Shown here one piece after another: positions 41,549 to 49,588 of a stretch of DNA of 64,000 nt. The notes under the pieces were generated by a model. It saw nothing but the letters and a program-made list of their open reading frames with translations. It did no database searches and had not been told where the DNA came from. The translations under genes were made by a program, and so were the position numbers. Every line of letters begins with the position of its first letter. The first letter of the stretch is position 1. This DNA comes from Nitrospirillum sp034427435 (GTDB lineage: Bacteria > Pseudomonadota > Alphaproteobacteria > Azospirillales > Azospirillaceae): contig NZ_JAXQNP010000004.1 in NCBI RefSeq assembly GCF_034427435.1, forward strand, positions 558,001 through 622,000, written 5' to 3'.

Positions 41549-43645
41549 ATGAACCGTTCCCTATACGCCCTTGGGTACGCCCTGGGCGCACCGTTGGCGT
41601 TGGCCTTGGCCGTTACCGTTTCGCCTGTGGCCATAGCGGCGGAGGCCGGCCACGGCCTGACGCCGATGGAGCTGGCGACGATGGACCGCGCCAGCGACGC
41701 GCGTGTATCGCCCGATGGCCGCCTGCTGGCCTTCGACGTCCGCACCGTCGACTACGCCAACAACAAGGCCACCCACTCCCTGTGGGTGAAAGAGATCGAT
41801 GGCAAGGGCGACGGCCATCGCCTGGCCATCTCCGATGGCGGCGCCAGCACCCCGCGCTGGTCAGCCGATGGCAAGAGCCTCTATTTCATGTCCGGCCGCT
41901 CCGGCAGCCAGCAGGTGTGGAAGACGGATGCGGCTGGCACCCAGGCCACCCAGGTAACCGCCCTGCCGCTGGACGTGGGCAGCTTCAACCTGGCGCCGGA
42001 CGGCACGCACATCGTCGTGTCCATGGCCGTGTTCCCGGGCACCGAGACAGGCGACAAGCCGGTCAAGCCGGCGGACATCGCCAAGTCCACCGGCGTCGTC
42101 TTCGACAAGGTCTTCGTCCGTCATTGGGATGAATGGGCCGACGGCACCCGCAACCACCTGTTCGCCCTGGCGCTGAACGGCGAGGGTGTGGCCACCGGCG
42201 CGCCCGTGCCGCTGATGAAGGGCTTCGACGGCGACGCGCCGGGCAAGCCTTTCGGCGACGACAGCGAAATCACCATCAGCCCGGACGGCAAGACGGTGGT
42301 CTTCACCGCCCGCCTGGCCGGACGGACGGAGCCGTGGAGCACCAACCTGGACCTGTGGCAGGTCCCCATGGACGGCAGCGCCGCCCCCGTCAACCTGACG
42401 GCCAGCAACGCCGCCATGGATACCGGCCCGGTGTTCAGCCCCGACGGGTCCAAGCTGGCGTGGCGCGCCATGAAGCGGCCGACCTTCGAGGCCGACCGCT
42501 TCGGCATCATGGTCCGCGACCTGAAGAGCGGCGAGACGCGGGAGATCGACCCCAGCTGGGACCGCTCCGCCGACACGCTGGCATGGACGGCCGATGGCCG
42601 CACCCTGCTGACCACCGCCTACGACGTGGGCCAGTCCAAGCTGTTCTCCGTCGACGTCAAGTCGGGTGCGGTGAAGGCGCTGACCGGCGAGGGCCATGTG
42701 ACGGCCATTGACCTGGTGAAGGGCGGGGACAAGGGCGTGGTCTATATGGCCGACAGCCTGTCCGGTCCGTCGCAGGCCTACAAGGTGTCGCTGAAGGGCG
42801 GCAAGGCGGAGCAACTGACCCATGTGGGCGCCGGGACGCTGGCCGACGTCACCCTGGGCGCCTATGAGCAGTTCAGCTTCCCCGGCTGGAACAACGAGAC
42901 GGTCCACGGCTATGTCGTGAAGCCGGCCAATTACCAGGAAGGCCACAAGTACCCGGTGGCCTTCATCATCCATGGCGGCCCCCAGGGCTCCTTCGCCAAC
43001 GCCTGGAGCTTCCGCTGGAACCCGCAGGCCTACACCGGCGCCGGCTATGCCGTGGTCATGATCGACTTCCACGGCTCCACCGGCTACGGCCAGGCCTTCA
43101 CCGACGCCATCAGCCAGCATTGGGGCGACCGCCCGCTGGAAGACCTGCAGAAGGGTTGGGCCGCGGCGCTGGCCAAGTACCCCTTCCTCAACGGCGACCG
43201 GGCCTGCGCGCTGGGCGCCAGCTACGGCGGCTTCATGATCAACTGGATCGCCGGCAACTGGAACGGCCCGTGGAAGTGCCTGGTCAACCATGACGGCGTC
43301 TTCGACAACCGCATGATGGGCTATTCCACCGAGGAGCTGTGGTTCAGCGAGTGGGAGAACGGCGGCAAGGTCTGGGAGAACCCGGCCGGGTACGAGCGCT
43401 TCAACCCCGCCAACCACGTCGACCAGTGGGTGAAGCCGCAGTTGATCATCCACGGCGGCCGCGACTTCCGCATTCCCTTCGAACAGGGCCTGGGCGCCTT
43501 CACCGCCCTGCAGCGCAAGGGCGTGCCCAGCAAGCTGGTCTACTTCGCCGACGAGAACCATTGGGTGCTGAAGCCCCAGAACTCCGTCCAGTGGCACCAG
43601 GAGGTCCTGGGCTGGCTGAACACCTGGACGGCCGAAGCCAAGTAA
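41549..43645 (+). CDS. Secreted S9-family prolyl oligopeptidase-like peptidase
   Basis: 698 aa with a signal peptide (ALALAVTVSPVAIAAEA). An N-terminal WD40-like beta-propeller (DARVSPDGRLLAFD, STPRWSADGKSLYF, GPVFSPDGSKLAW) precedes the catalytic alpha/beta-hydrolase domain. The triad is visible: Ser558 in GASYGGF, Asp639 in HGGRDFRIPF and His671 in DENHWV. It is a dipeptidyl- or acylaminoacyl-peptidase type acting on peptides in the periplasm. Own ribosome-binding site and terminator; monocistronic. Confidence 0.93.
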   Translation: MNRSLYALGYALGAPLALALAVTVSPVAIAAEAGHGLTPMELATMDRASDARVSPDGRLLAFDVRTVDYANNKATHSLWVKEIDGKGDGHRLAISDGGASTPRWSADGKSLYFMSGRSGSQQVWKTDAAGTQATQVTALPLDVGSFNLAPDGTHIVVSMAVFPGTETGDKPVKPADIAKSTGVVFDKVFVRHWDEWADGTRNHLFALALNGEGVATGAPVPLMKGFDGDAPGKPFGDDSEITISPDGKTVVFTARLAGRTEPWSTNLDLWQVPMDGSAAPVNLTASNAAMDTGPVFSPDGSKLAWRAMKRPTFEADRFGIMVRDLKSGETREIDPSWDRSADTLAWTADGRTLLTTAYDVGQSKLFSVDVKSGAVKALTGEGHVTAIDLVKGGDKGVVYMADSLSGPSQAYKVSLKGGKAEQLTHVGAGTLADVTLGAYEQFSFPGWNNETVHGYVVKPANYQEGHKYPVAFIIHGGPQGSFANAWSFRWNPQAYTGAGYAVVMIDFHGSTGYGQAFTDAISQHWGDRPLEDLQKGWAAALAKYPFLNGDRACALGASYGGFMINWIAGNWNGPWKCLVNHDGVFDNRMMGYSTEELWFSEWENGGKVWENPAGYERFNPANHVDQWVKPQLIIHGGRDFRIPFEQGLGAFTALQRKGVPSKLVYFADENHWVLKPQNSVQWHQEVLGWLNTWTAEAK

Positions 43646-43677
43646 GGCCGGGCGTCAGCTGAGAGCGAGTGGAGAAG

Positions 43678-43703
43678 GGGCCGTCCATGGGGCGGCCCTT
43701 TTT
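43678..43703 (+). terminator. Intrinsic terminator of the S9 peptidase gene
   Basis: Stem GGGCCGTCC with GGGCGGCCC (one G-U) and a 3-nt loop ATG, followed directly by TTTTT. Confidence 0.85.
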
Positions 43704-43718
43704 CTATAGGGCCCGCCG

Positions 43719-44186
43719 TTAGTTTTCAGAACATTCGTAAGCGCGGACATTACCCACGAACCGATTCTGTATGGCCGTGATGACGCTCGATCTCTCCGTA
43801 TAGACTTCAATGTAACTCGTATCAAAGGCCCAGATCTCCACAAGCGCATTGAGCACGAGCGGGGCCATCGGCCCATCAGCGGTGAAATTCTCAGCTTCCA
43901 CACGCGGTATTTCTTGGCCCGGAACCCAGGCGAAGACTCCATCCAGAAGTTGGGGGATACCCCGAATGCGCCGTAGCAGATCAGATAGGGCGGGCACCAG
44001 GCGCGGCACCGGTTCCTCGTAGTCTCCCAACCGTTCACCAAGCCCCTCCACGGCGCCCGCATACCAGGTACCTATGCCCAGCTCTGGCAGCGCGGCAATA
44101 AAATCCAGGACGGACGCCACTTGGGGGCCTGTGCAGGTCACTCGGTCCCCATCGATGTCCGCGCCACGGATTTGAAGAGTCGGCAT
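43719..44186 (-). CDS. Hypothetical protein
   Basis: 155 aa, acidic, no signal peptide or membrane segment. I recognise no family. The N-terminus LQIRGADIDGDRVTCTGPQVASVLDFIAALPELG and later Trp/Pro-containing segments suggest a soluble globular protein. The gene lies alone between the S9 peptidase terminator and the ParDE pair, and its codon use is less GC-biased than the surroundings, as for recently acquired genes. It could be an immunity-type protein, but there is no direct support. Confidence 0.6.
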   Translation of the reverse strand: MPTLQIRGADIDGDRVTCTGPQVASVLDFIAALPELGIGTWYAGAVEGLGERLGDYEEPVPRLVPALSDLLRRIRGIPQLLDGVFAWVPGQEIPRVEAENFTADGPMAPLVLNALVEIWAFDTSYIEVYTERSSVITAIQNRFVGNVRAYECSEN

Positions 44187-44347
44187 AAAATCTCGCCCTT
44201 ATGAGAAATTGATACAACCCTATCATCACGACATCGAAACGATGTCCGCTTCCGAGTTTATCGGGATGCAAAGCAGCGGCGTCGGCAGGGTTCATGTGCC
44301 CGACACTTGGTAGTGTCCACTTTCTTAGTGGAGTCTCACGACCGCGA

Positions 44348-44725
44348 TCACTCTTTCTCGATTGTTCGGAAGATTTGGCGGACGGCCTTCCGGCGCAACA
44401 TACGTTCGTGGATGATGCCCAGGATTTCGATGACATCTTCCGGCTGATGGCGAAACACAAGGTAATGCCGGGCCTCGGCGACCTGATCATCCGGATTGGG
44501 CACATGCCGGCGACTGTGGCTGATGTGGTAGAAGCCAACCTCCCGCCGGCCGACTCTTTCCCAAACAATCAAGGGATGGCCGGGGATCTCCGCAACGTCC
44601 TTGATGGCTTGGATAATCAGGGTCGAATAGCGAAGCTCCGCCGCCAGGCCGAAGTTCTCAGCGCTCCATACCAATATATCATCAAGATTAGCGCGGGCAG
44701 ATCGAGTTAGACGAAATGTCCTCAC
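44348..44725 (-). CDS. parE: ParE/RelE-superfamily toxin
   Basis: 125 aa, somewhat longer than usual. RLTRSARANLDDILVWSAENFG and the C-terminal HYLVFRHQPEDVIEILGIIHERM show the ParE/RelE fold. ParE members poison DNA gyrase. The start overlaps the antitoxin stop by 4 bp (ATGA), the usual coupling of these pairs. Confidence 0.87.
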   Translation of the reverse strand: MRTFRLTRSARANLDDILVWSAENFGLAAELRYSTLIIQAIKDVAEIPGHPLIVWERVGRREVGFYHISHSRRHVPNPDDQVAEARHYLVFRHQPEDVIEILGIIHERMLRRKAVRQIFRTIEKE

Positions 44726-45009
44726 TTCGATACTCGCGCTCGCGCCTGGTTATGCAGTTCCTCCAGCAGAACCTGCAATCCTTCGTCGCCAGAAATCTCG
44801 ACGTAGTCGCCCCGCTCAATGTCCGTAACCCCCGCCTCAACCACCTTTTCCAACGCGGCGACATGCGCTTGGTTGATGAGGATATCGTTCTCATAGCGGC
44901 GAAGAGCCTCACGAACGACCTCGCTGGCATTTTGGTGGCGCCCCGAGGACACTTGCTCGTCAATGAAGCCGCTTAAATGAGGTGTGAGGCTAAAATTCCG
45001 TCCGCTCAT
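44722..45009 (-). CDS. parD: ParD-family antitoxin
   Basis: 95 aa. N-terminal ribbon-helix-helix: NFSLTPHLSGFIDEQVSSGRHQNASEVVREALRRYE, followed by an acidic toxin-binding tail. It neutralises the adjacent ParE-like toxin and would autorepress the pair. Confidence 0.9.
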   Translation of the reverse strand: MSGRNFSLTPHLSGFIDEQVSSGRHQNASEVVREALRRYENDILINQAHVAALEKVVEAGVTDIERGDYVEISGDEGLQVLLEELHNQARARVSK

Positions 45010-45098
45010 GGCTCACCCCTGCCCATGGTACTTCTGTCAAAGTTTGATACCACATCGCCACAGACCAGCCAATAAAGCGAAACGGCCCCCGTCCGGTC

Positions 45099-46364
45099 TC
45101 ACCCCGCCCGGCGTCCCCGTCTCATCGCCCCTTCGATATCCGGCAGGAACACCGTCAGGATGCCCAGGGCCGGCAGGTAGGCGCAGACTTTGTAGACGGT
45201 GGTGATGCTGGTCAGGTCCGCCAGCCAGCCCAGGGCCGCCGCCGCCACGCCCGCCACGCCGAAGGCCAAGCCGAAGAACAGGCCGGCCACCGTGCCGACC
45301 TTGCCCGGCATCAGTTCCTGGGCATAGACGACGATGGCCGGGAAGGCGGAGGCCAGGCACACGCCGATGACGCCACTCAGCACACTGGTCCAGAACAGGT
45401 TGGCGTAGGGCAGGGCCAAGGTGAAGGGCAGCACGCCCAGGATGGACCACCAGATGACATGCTTGCGCCCGAAGCGGTCGCCGATGGGTCCGCCGGCAAT
45501 GGTGCCCACGGCGGCGGCGCCCAGGAAGATGAACAGGTGCAACTGCGCCGCCTTCACCGACAGGCCGAAGGTCTGGATGAGATAGAAGGTGAAGTAGCTG
45601 GTGATGCTGGCCAGGTAGACATACTTGGAGAAGATCAGCACCAGCAGGATGGCGAAGGCCAAGGCCACCTGACGCGGCGTCAGGCCGGTCAAATCCTCCT
45701 TCACCGCCTTGGCGGCCTTGGGCTTGGCGTTGTGCTTGTACCACAGGCCGATCCTGGCCAGGACGATCATCCCCAGGAAAGCGGCGGCCGAGAACCAGGC
45801 GATGCTGCCCCGCCCCTGGGGCACGATGATGAAGGCGGCCAGCAGCGGCCCCAGGGCGGAACCGGCATTGCCGCCCACCTGGAACAGCGACTGGGCCAGA
45901 CCATGCCGCCCGCCCGACGCCATGCGCGCCACGCGGGAGGATTCCGGATGGAAGACGGACGAACCCGTACCCACCAGGGCCGCCGCCGCCAGCACCAGCG
46001 GGAAGCTGGGCGCCGTGGCCAGCAGCACCAGGCCCACCAGGGTGAACCCCATGCCGATGGACAGCGAATAGGGCTTGGGCTTGGCGTCGGTGTAGAGGCC
46101 GATCAAGGGCTGCAGCAGGGAGGCGGTGATCTGATAGACCAACGTCACCAGGCCCACCTGGCTGAAGCTGAGGTCGAAGCTGCCCTTCAGGATGGGATAG
46201 ATCGCCGGCAGCATGGACTGCATCATGTCGTTCAGCAGGTGGCAGAAGCTGATGGCCCCCAGCACCGTGAACACCGTGCCGCCGACCTTGGCGGCCGCCG
46301 GGCCGACATCCATGCCCGGCCCTGTGGCCGGCGCGGTTTCAATGACGCCTTGCGCTTGCTTCAT
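45099..46364 (-). CDS. fsr: MFS exporter, fosmidomycin-resistance (Fsr) family
   Basis: 421 aa from ATG 46364 (GTGs just upstream are possible). Helix 1 region SFCHLLNDMMQSMLPAIYPILKGSFDLSFSQVGLV and LVGTGSSVFHPESSRVARMASGGRHGLAQSLFQVGGNAGSALGPL are diagnostic of Fsr. Twelve membrane helices are expected. Family members export fosmidomycin and other small compounds. It is divergent from an AraC-type regulator that may control it. Confidence 0.92.
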   Translation of the reverse strand: MKQAQGVIETAPATGPGMDVGPAAAKVGGTVFTVLGAISFCHLLNDMMQSMLPAIYPILKGSFDLSFSQVGLVTLVYQITASLLQPLIGLYTDAKPKPYSLSIGMGFTLVGLVLLATAPSFPLVLAAAALVGTGSSVFHPESSRVARMASGGRHGLAQSLFQVGGNAGSALGPLLAAFIIVPQGRGSIAWFSAAAFLGMIVLARIGLWYKHNAKPKAAKAVKEDLTGLTPRQVALAFAILLVLIFSKYVYLASITSYFTFYLIQTFGLSVKAAQLHLFIFLGAAAVGTIAGGPIGDRFGRKHVIWWSILGVLPFTLALPYANLFWTSVLSGVIGVCLASAFPAIVVYAQELMPGKVGTVAGLFFGLAFGVAGVAAAALGWLADLTSITTVYKVCAYLPALGILTVFLPDIEGAMRRGRRAG

Positions 46365-46501
46365 CACCACCACGTTCCCCCCATCTCACACCGCCCGCCG
46401 CCAAGTGGCTTGCATTTCAGCGGGCGGTGGACAAGCTACCCCGGCGAGGGTCGACCCGCTTACGGGGTCAGGCCAATTTCCTATGAGAGTGGGCCATCCC
46501 C

Positions 46502-47329
46502 ATGGTGCGGAACGTCCGGTCCCAGACGCTTGAGAACTTGCCCGATCCGGTTTTCGCGGTGGGCAACGATTATCCCCAGGGCCTCATCCTGCCGCCGCAT
46601 CGGCACAGCCGCTGTCAATTGCTGTACGGCATCCGCGGGGTCATGACCGTGGCCACCGCCCAGGGCACCTGGATGGTGCCGCCGGAACGGGCGGTGTGGA
46701 TACCGGCCGGCGTGGTGCATGAGGTTGAGATTGTCGCCGGCCCGGGCGCCATGCGCAGCCTGTACATCGCCCCCGCCGTACTGCCCCCGGCGCGGGAGGA
46801 GGACGCGCTGGACCCCCGGGCAGACCGGTGCCAGGTGGTCGGCATCTCCCCCCTGGTCCATGCGTTGCTGGTCGAGGCGGCGGAGTTGCCCGCCGAAGTT
46901 CCCGAGGGAAGCCGGGGCAGCCTGATCATGGCGCTGTTGCTGCACGAGCTGCCGTCGCTGCCCGTGCTGCCCCTGTCCATGCCCCTGCCCACCGAGGCGC
47001 GGCTGGCCGCCCGCTGCCGCGCCTTCGTGACCGATCCCGACCCTCACGCCACCATAGACGGGTGGGCCCATGAATTGGGCATGAGCCGCCGGGCCTTCAC
47101 CCGGCATTTCCGCCGCGAAACCGGGCTCAGCTTCGCCGCGTGGCGCCAGCAGGCCTGCCTGTTCGCGGCGCTGCCCCGGCTGGCGGCGGGCGAGGCGGTG
47201 ACGACGGTGGCGCTGGACCTGGGCTATGACAGCCCCGCCGCCTTCACCAGCATGTTCAAGCGCCTGCTGGGCGTGCCGCCCAGCCGTTACCTGCGGCCGG
47301 ACACCGTGCCACCACCTTCCTGGACGTGA
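46502..47329 (+). CDS. AraC-family regulator with cupin N-terminus
   Basis: 275 aa. The N-terminal cupin-like sensor (LILPPHRHSRCQLLYGIRGVMTVATAQGTWMVPPERAVWIPAG) is followed by a two-HTH AraC domain (DGWAHELGMSRRAFTRHFRRETGLSFAAWRQQ and LDLGYDSPAAFTSMFKRLLGVPPSRYL). It probably regulates the divergent fsr gene, 137 bp away. The effector is unknown. Confidence 0.92.
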   Translation: MVRNVRSQTLENLPDPVFAVGNDYPQGLILPPHRHSRCQLLYGIRGVMTVATAQGTWMVPPERAVWIPAGVVHEVEIVAGPGAMRSLYIAPAVLPPAREEDALDPRADRCQVVGISPLVHALLVEAAELPAEVPEGSRGSLIMALLLHELPSLPVLPLSMPLPTEARLAARCRAFVTDPDPHATIDGWAHELGMSRRAFTRHFRRETGLSFAAWRQQACLFAALPRLAAGEAVTTVALDLGYDSPAAFTSMFKRLLGVPPSRYLRPDTVPPPSWT

Positions 47330-47335
47330 AGTACC

Positions 47336-48112
47336 TCAGGCGTCGATGATGGCGACCGCCCGGGTCCAGCCCGCCGAGGCCCCCTTGATCTTGGCCGGGA
47401 AGCAACTGACGGTGAAGCCGGTGGAGGGCAGCGCCTCCAGGTTATACAGCTTCTCCAGGTGGCAATAGCCGATGTCGCGGCCCGCCTTGTGCCCTTCCCA
47501 GATCAGGCCGACGTCCTTGGTTTCGGCGAACTTCTTGGCGGTGTGGGAAAAGGGGGCGTCCCAGCTCCACGCGTCGGTGCCGGTGACGCGCACGCCGCGT
47601 TCCGTCAGGTACAGCGTCGCCTCCCGCCCCATGCCGCAGCCGGCGCCCAGGAAATCGCCATGGCCATAGCGCGAGCCGGCGCGGGTGTTCACCAGCACGA
47701 TGTCCAAGGGCCGCAGGGTGTGGCCGATGCGGGCCAACTCGGCCTCAACCTCGGCGGCGCTGACGACGTGGCCGTCGGCCAAGTGGCGGAAGTCCAGCTT
47801 GACCCCGGGGTTGAAGCACCACTCCAGCGGCACCTCATCGATGGTAATGGCCCGTTCGCCCTTATTCATGGTGGAGGCATAGTGCCAGGGTGCATCCAGG
47901 TGGGTGCCGTTGTGGGTGGAGAGGCGCACCGTCTCGGCCGCCGCGAACTCCGCATCCGGCATGTCGTGGGGGTTCAACTCAGGAAAGAACATCGTCAGTT
48001 CGCCCAGCGTGTCCTTATGCGTCTGGTATTCGATATGCGGACGCATGAAAGGCGGGTCGGCCACGACGTCATTGTCGAGGGTGACGGAGATGTCGATGAA
48101 GGTGCGCGCCAT
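47336..48112 (-). CDS. Cyclase-family metal-dependent hydrolase (kynurenine formamidase-like)
   Basis: 258 aa. The family metal motif HxGTHxDxPxH appears as HNGTHLDAPWHY at about residues 67-78, with DIVLVNTRAGSR and a terminal GFTVSCFPAKIKGASAGWTRAVAI. Members hydrolyse N-formylkynurenine, isatin, or cyclic amides/lactones; the substrate is open. It ends 7 bp from the convergent AraC gene. Confidence 0.9.
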   Translation of the reverse strand: MARTFIDISVTLDNDVVADPPFMRPHIEYQTHKDTLGELTMFFPELNPHDMPDAEFAAAETVRLSTHNGTHLDAPWHYASTMNKGERAITIDEVPLEWCFNPGVKLDFRHLADGHVVSAAEVEAELARIGHTLRPLDIVLVNTRAGSRYGHGDFLGAGCGMGREATLYLTERGVRVTGTDAWSWDAPFSHTAKKFAETKDVGLIWEGHKAGRDIGYCHLEKLYNLEALPSTGFTVSCFPAKIKGASAGWTRAVAIIDA

Positions 48113-48298
48113 GCTGCCGGTTCCTGTCTATGCCCCTGTGGGATGCCGCTGCGGGCGATATGAACGACGGGACCGCCCAGGTTTCCCCGGATGCGCAGTA
48201 GCCTTGTTTCCTCCCGTCTTGGGGGCCATTAGACCGGGGCGCGGGGATGAAAGAAAAATCGATTAAACCCATGCGATATCATCGACAGGGCGGATAGA

Positions 48299-49585
48299 TC
48301 ACGCGCCCTCCGCCACCCGCACACGGGGGATCAGGGTCCGCACCAGCAGGAAGGCCAGGCCGTACGCCACGGCGCAATAAACGAACAAGGGGTGATAGCC
48401 GCCGTGGGCCGACAGCCAGGTGGTGGCCTGCAGGATCAGCACCCCGCCCAGATTGCCGCAGAAGGCGCCCACGCCGATGGCCGTGCCCACCATGCGGACG
48501 GGGAAGGCGTCGGCCGCCAGGGCGAAAACGTTGGTGGAAAAGCCCTGGTGCGCCGCCAGCACCAGCCCGACCAGCAGGACCGCCGGCCAGGGGCTGTCGG
48601 CCAGCAGGGCCAAGGGCAAGGGCAACACCAGCAGGGCCGAGGCCGCCATGGGGATCCAGCGCGCCCGGCTGGGGGACACCCCCGCCGCCAGCAGGCGCGC
48701 CGGCACGATGCCGCCCAGCAACGCGCCCACCGTGGCCAGGGCGTAGACGGTGGCCACCGGCGCCCCGATGTGGCGCATGTCGAGATCGAAGCGCTGGTGG
48801 AAAAAGTCCGGCATCCACAGCAGCATGAACCACCAGACGGGATCGGTCAGGAACTTGGCCCCCGCCACGGCCCAGCAATGCCGATCGCTCAGCAGGCGGC
48901 GCCACGGCCAAGCCGGCTGGTCCTCCACCGGGGCCGCCACAAGCTGGACCCGGGGCCGCGCCGGCAGCAGGAACCACGCGATCAGCCAAATGAAACCGGC
49001 GGCGCCGGTGATGAGGAAGGTGAGGTTCCACCCCCATTCCAGCGCCAGCCAGGGCAGGATCAGCGGGGTCAGCACCGCCCCCACGTTGGGGGCGGCGTTC
49101 ATCAGGCCGATGGCGATGGAGCGGCGGTCGGCGGGAAACCAGCCCGCCACCGCCTTGGCCGCCGCCGGCGTGTTGGCGGCCTCCGCCACGCCCAGGGCCA
49201 GGCGGCAGGCCAGGAACTGCCCCGTGGTGCGAGCGCCGGCGTGGGCCATGGCGGCCAGGCTCCACACCGCCACCGCCAAGGGATAGCCCCAGCGCAGGCC
49301 CACCTTGTCGATGAACCAGCCCGCCCCCACCAGGGCCAGCATGCCCGCCGCCTGGAACGCGGTCATGACCAGGCCGTAATCCTCTTGCGTCCAGCCCAGA
49401 TCGGCATCGATCATGGGCTTCAGCAGGGCCATGCTTTGCCGGTCGGCGTAGTTCAGGGCCGTGGCGGTGAAGACGCAGGCCAGCACCAGCCACGGCGCCC
49501 AGCCCAAAGACCGGCGGGCCGCCAGGGCGGGAGGAGTCGTGGCGCTGGCGTTCGGGCCGGTGTCGGTCTGCGTCGTCATGCCCAT
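48299..49585 (-). CDS. MFS transporter, anion:cation symporter (ACS/ExuT-like) family
   Basis: 428 aa (ATG 49579 is also possible). The N-terminal FTATALNYADRQSMALLKPMIDADLGWTQEDYGLVMTAFQAAG and WFIDKVGLRWG, plus EAANTPAAAKAVAGWFPADRRSIAIGLMNAAPNVGAVL, are typical of ACS-family carriers for hexuronates, glucarate and related organic anions. It starts 3 bp after the TonB receptor gene, so outer- and inner-membrane uptake of the same compound is likely. Confidence 0.9.
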   Translation of the reverse strand: MGMTTQTDTGPNASATTPPALAARRSLGWAPWLVLACVFTATALNYADRQSMALLKPMIDADLGWTQEDYGLVMTAFQAAGMLALVGAGWFIDKVGLRWGYPLAVAVWSLAAMAHAGARTTGQFLACRLALGVAEAANTPAAAKAVAGWFPADRRSIAIGLMNAAPNVGAVLTPLILPWLALEWGWNLTFLITGAAGFIWLIAWFLLPARPRVQLVAAPVEDQPAWPWRRLLSDRHCWAVAGAKFLTDPVWWFMLLWMPDFFHQRFDLDMRHIGAPVATVYALATVGALLGGIVPARLLAAGVSPSRARWIPMAASALLVLPLPLALLADSPWPAVLLVGLVLAAHQGFSTNVFALAADAFPVRMVGTAIGVGAFCGNLGGVLILQATTWLSAHGGYHPLFVYCAVAYGLAFLLVRTLIPRVRVAEGA

Positions 49586-49588
49586 GCC

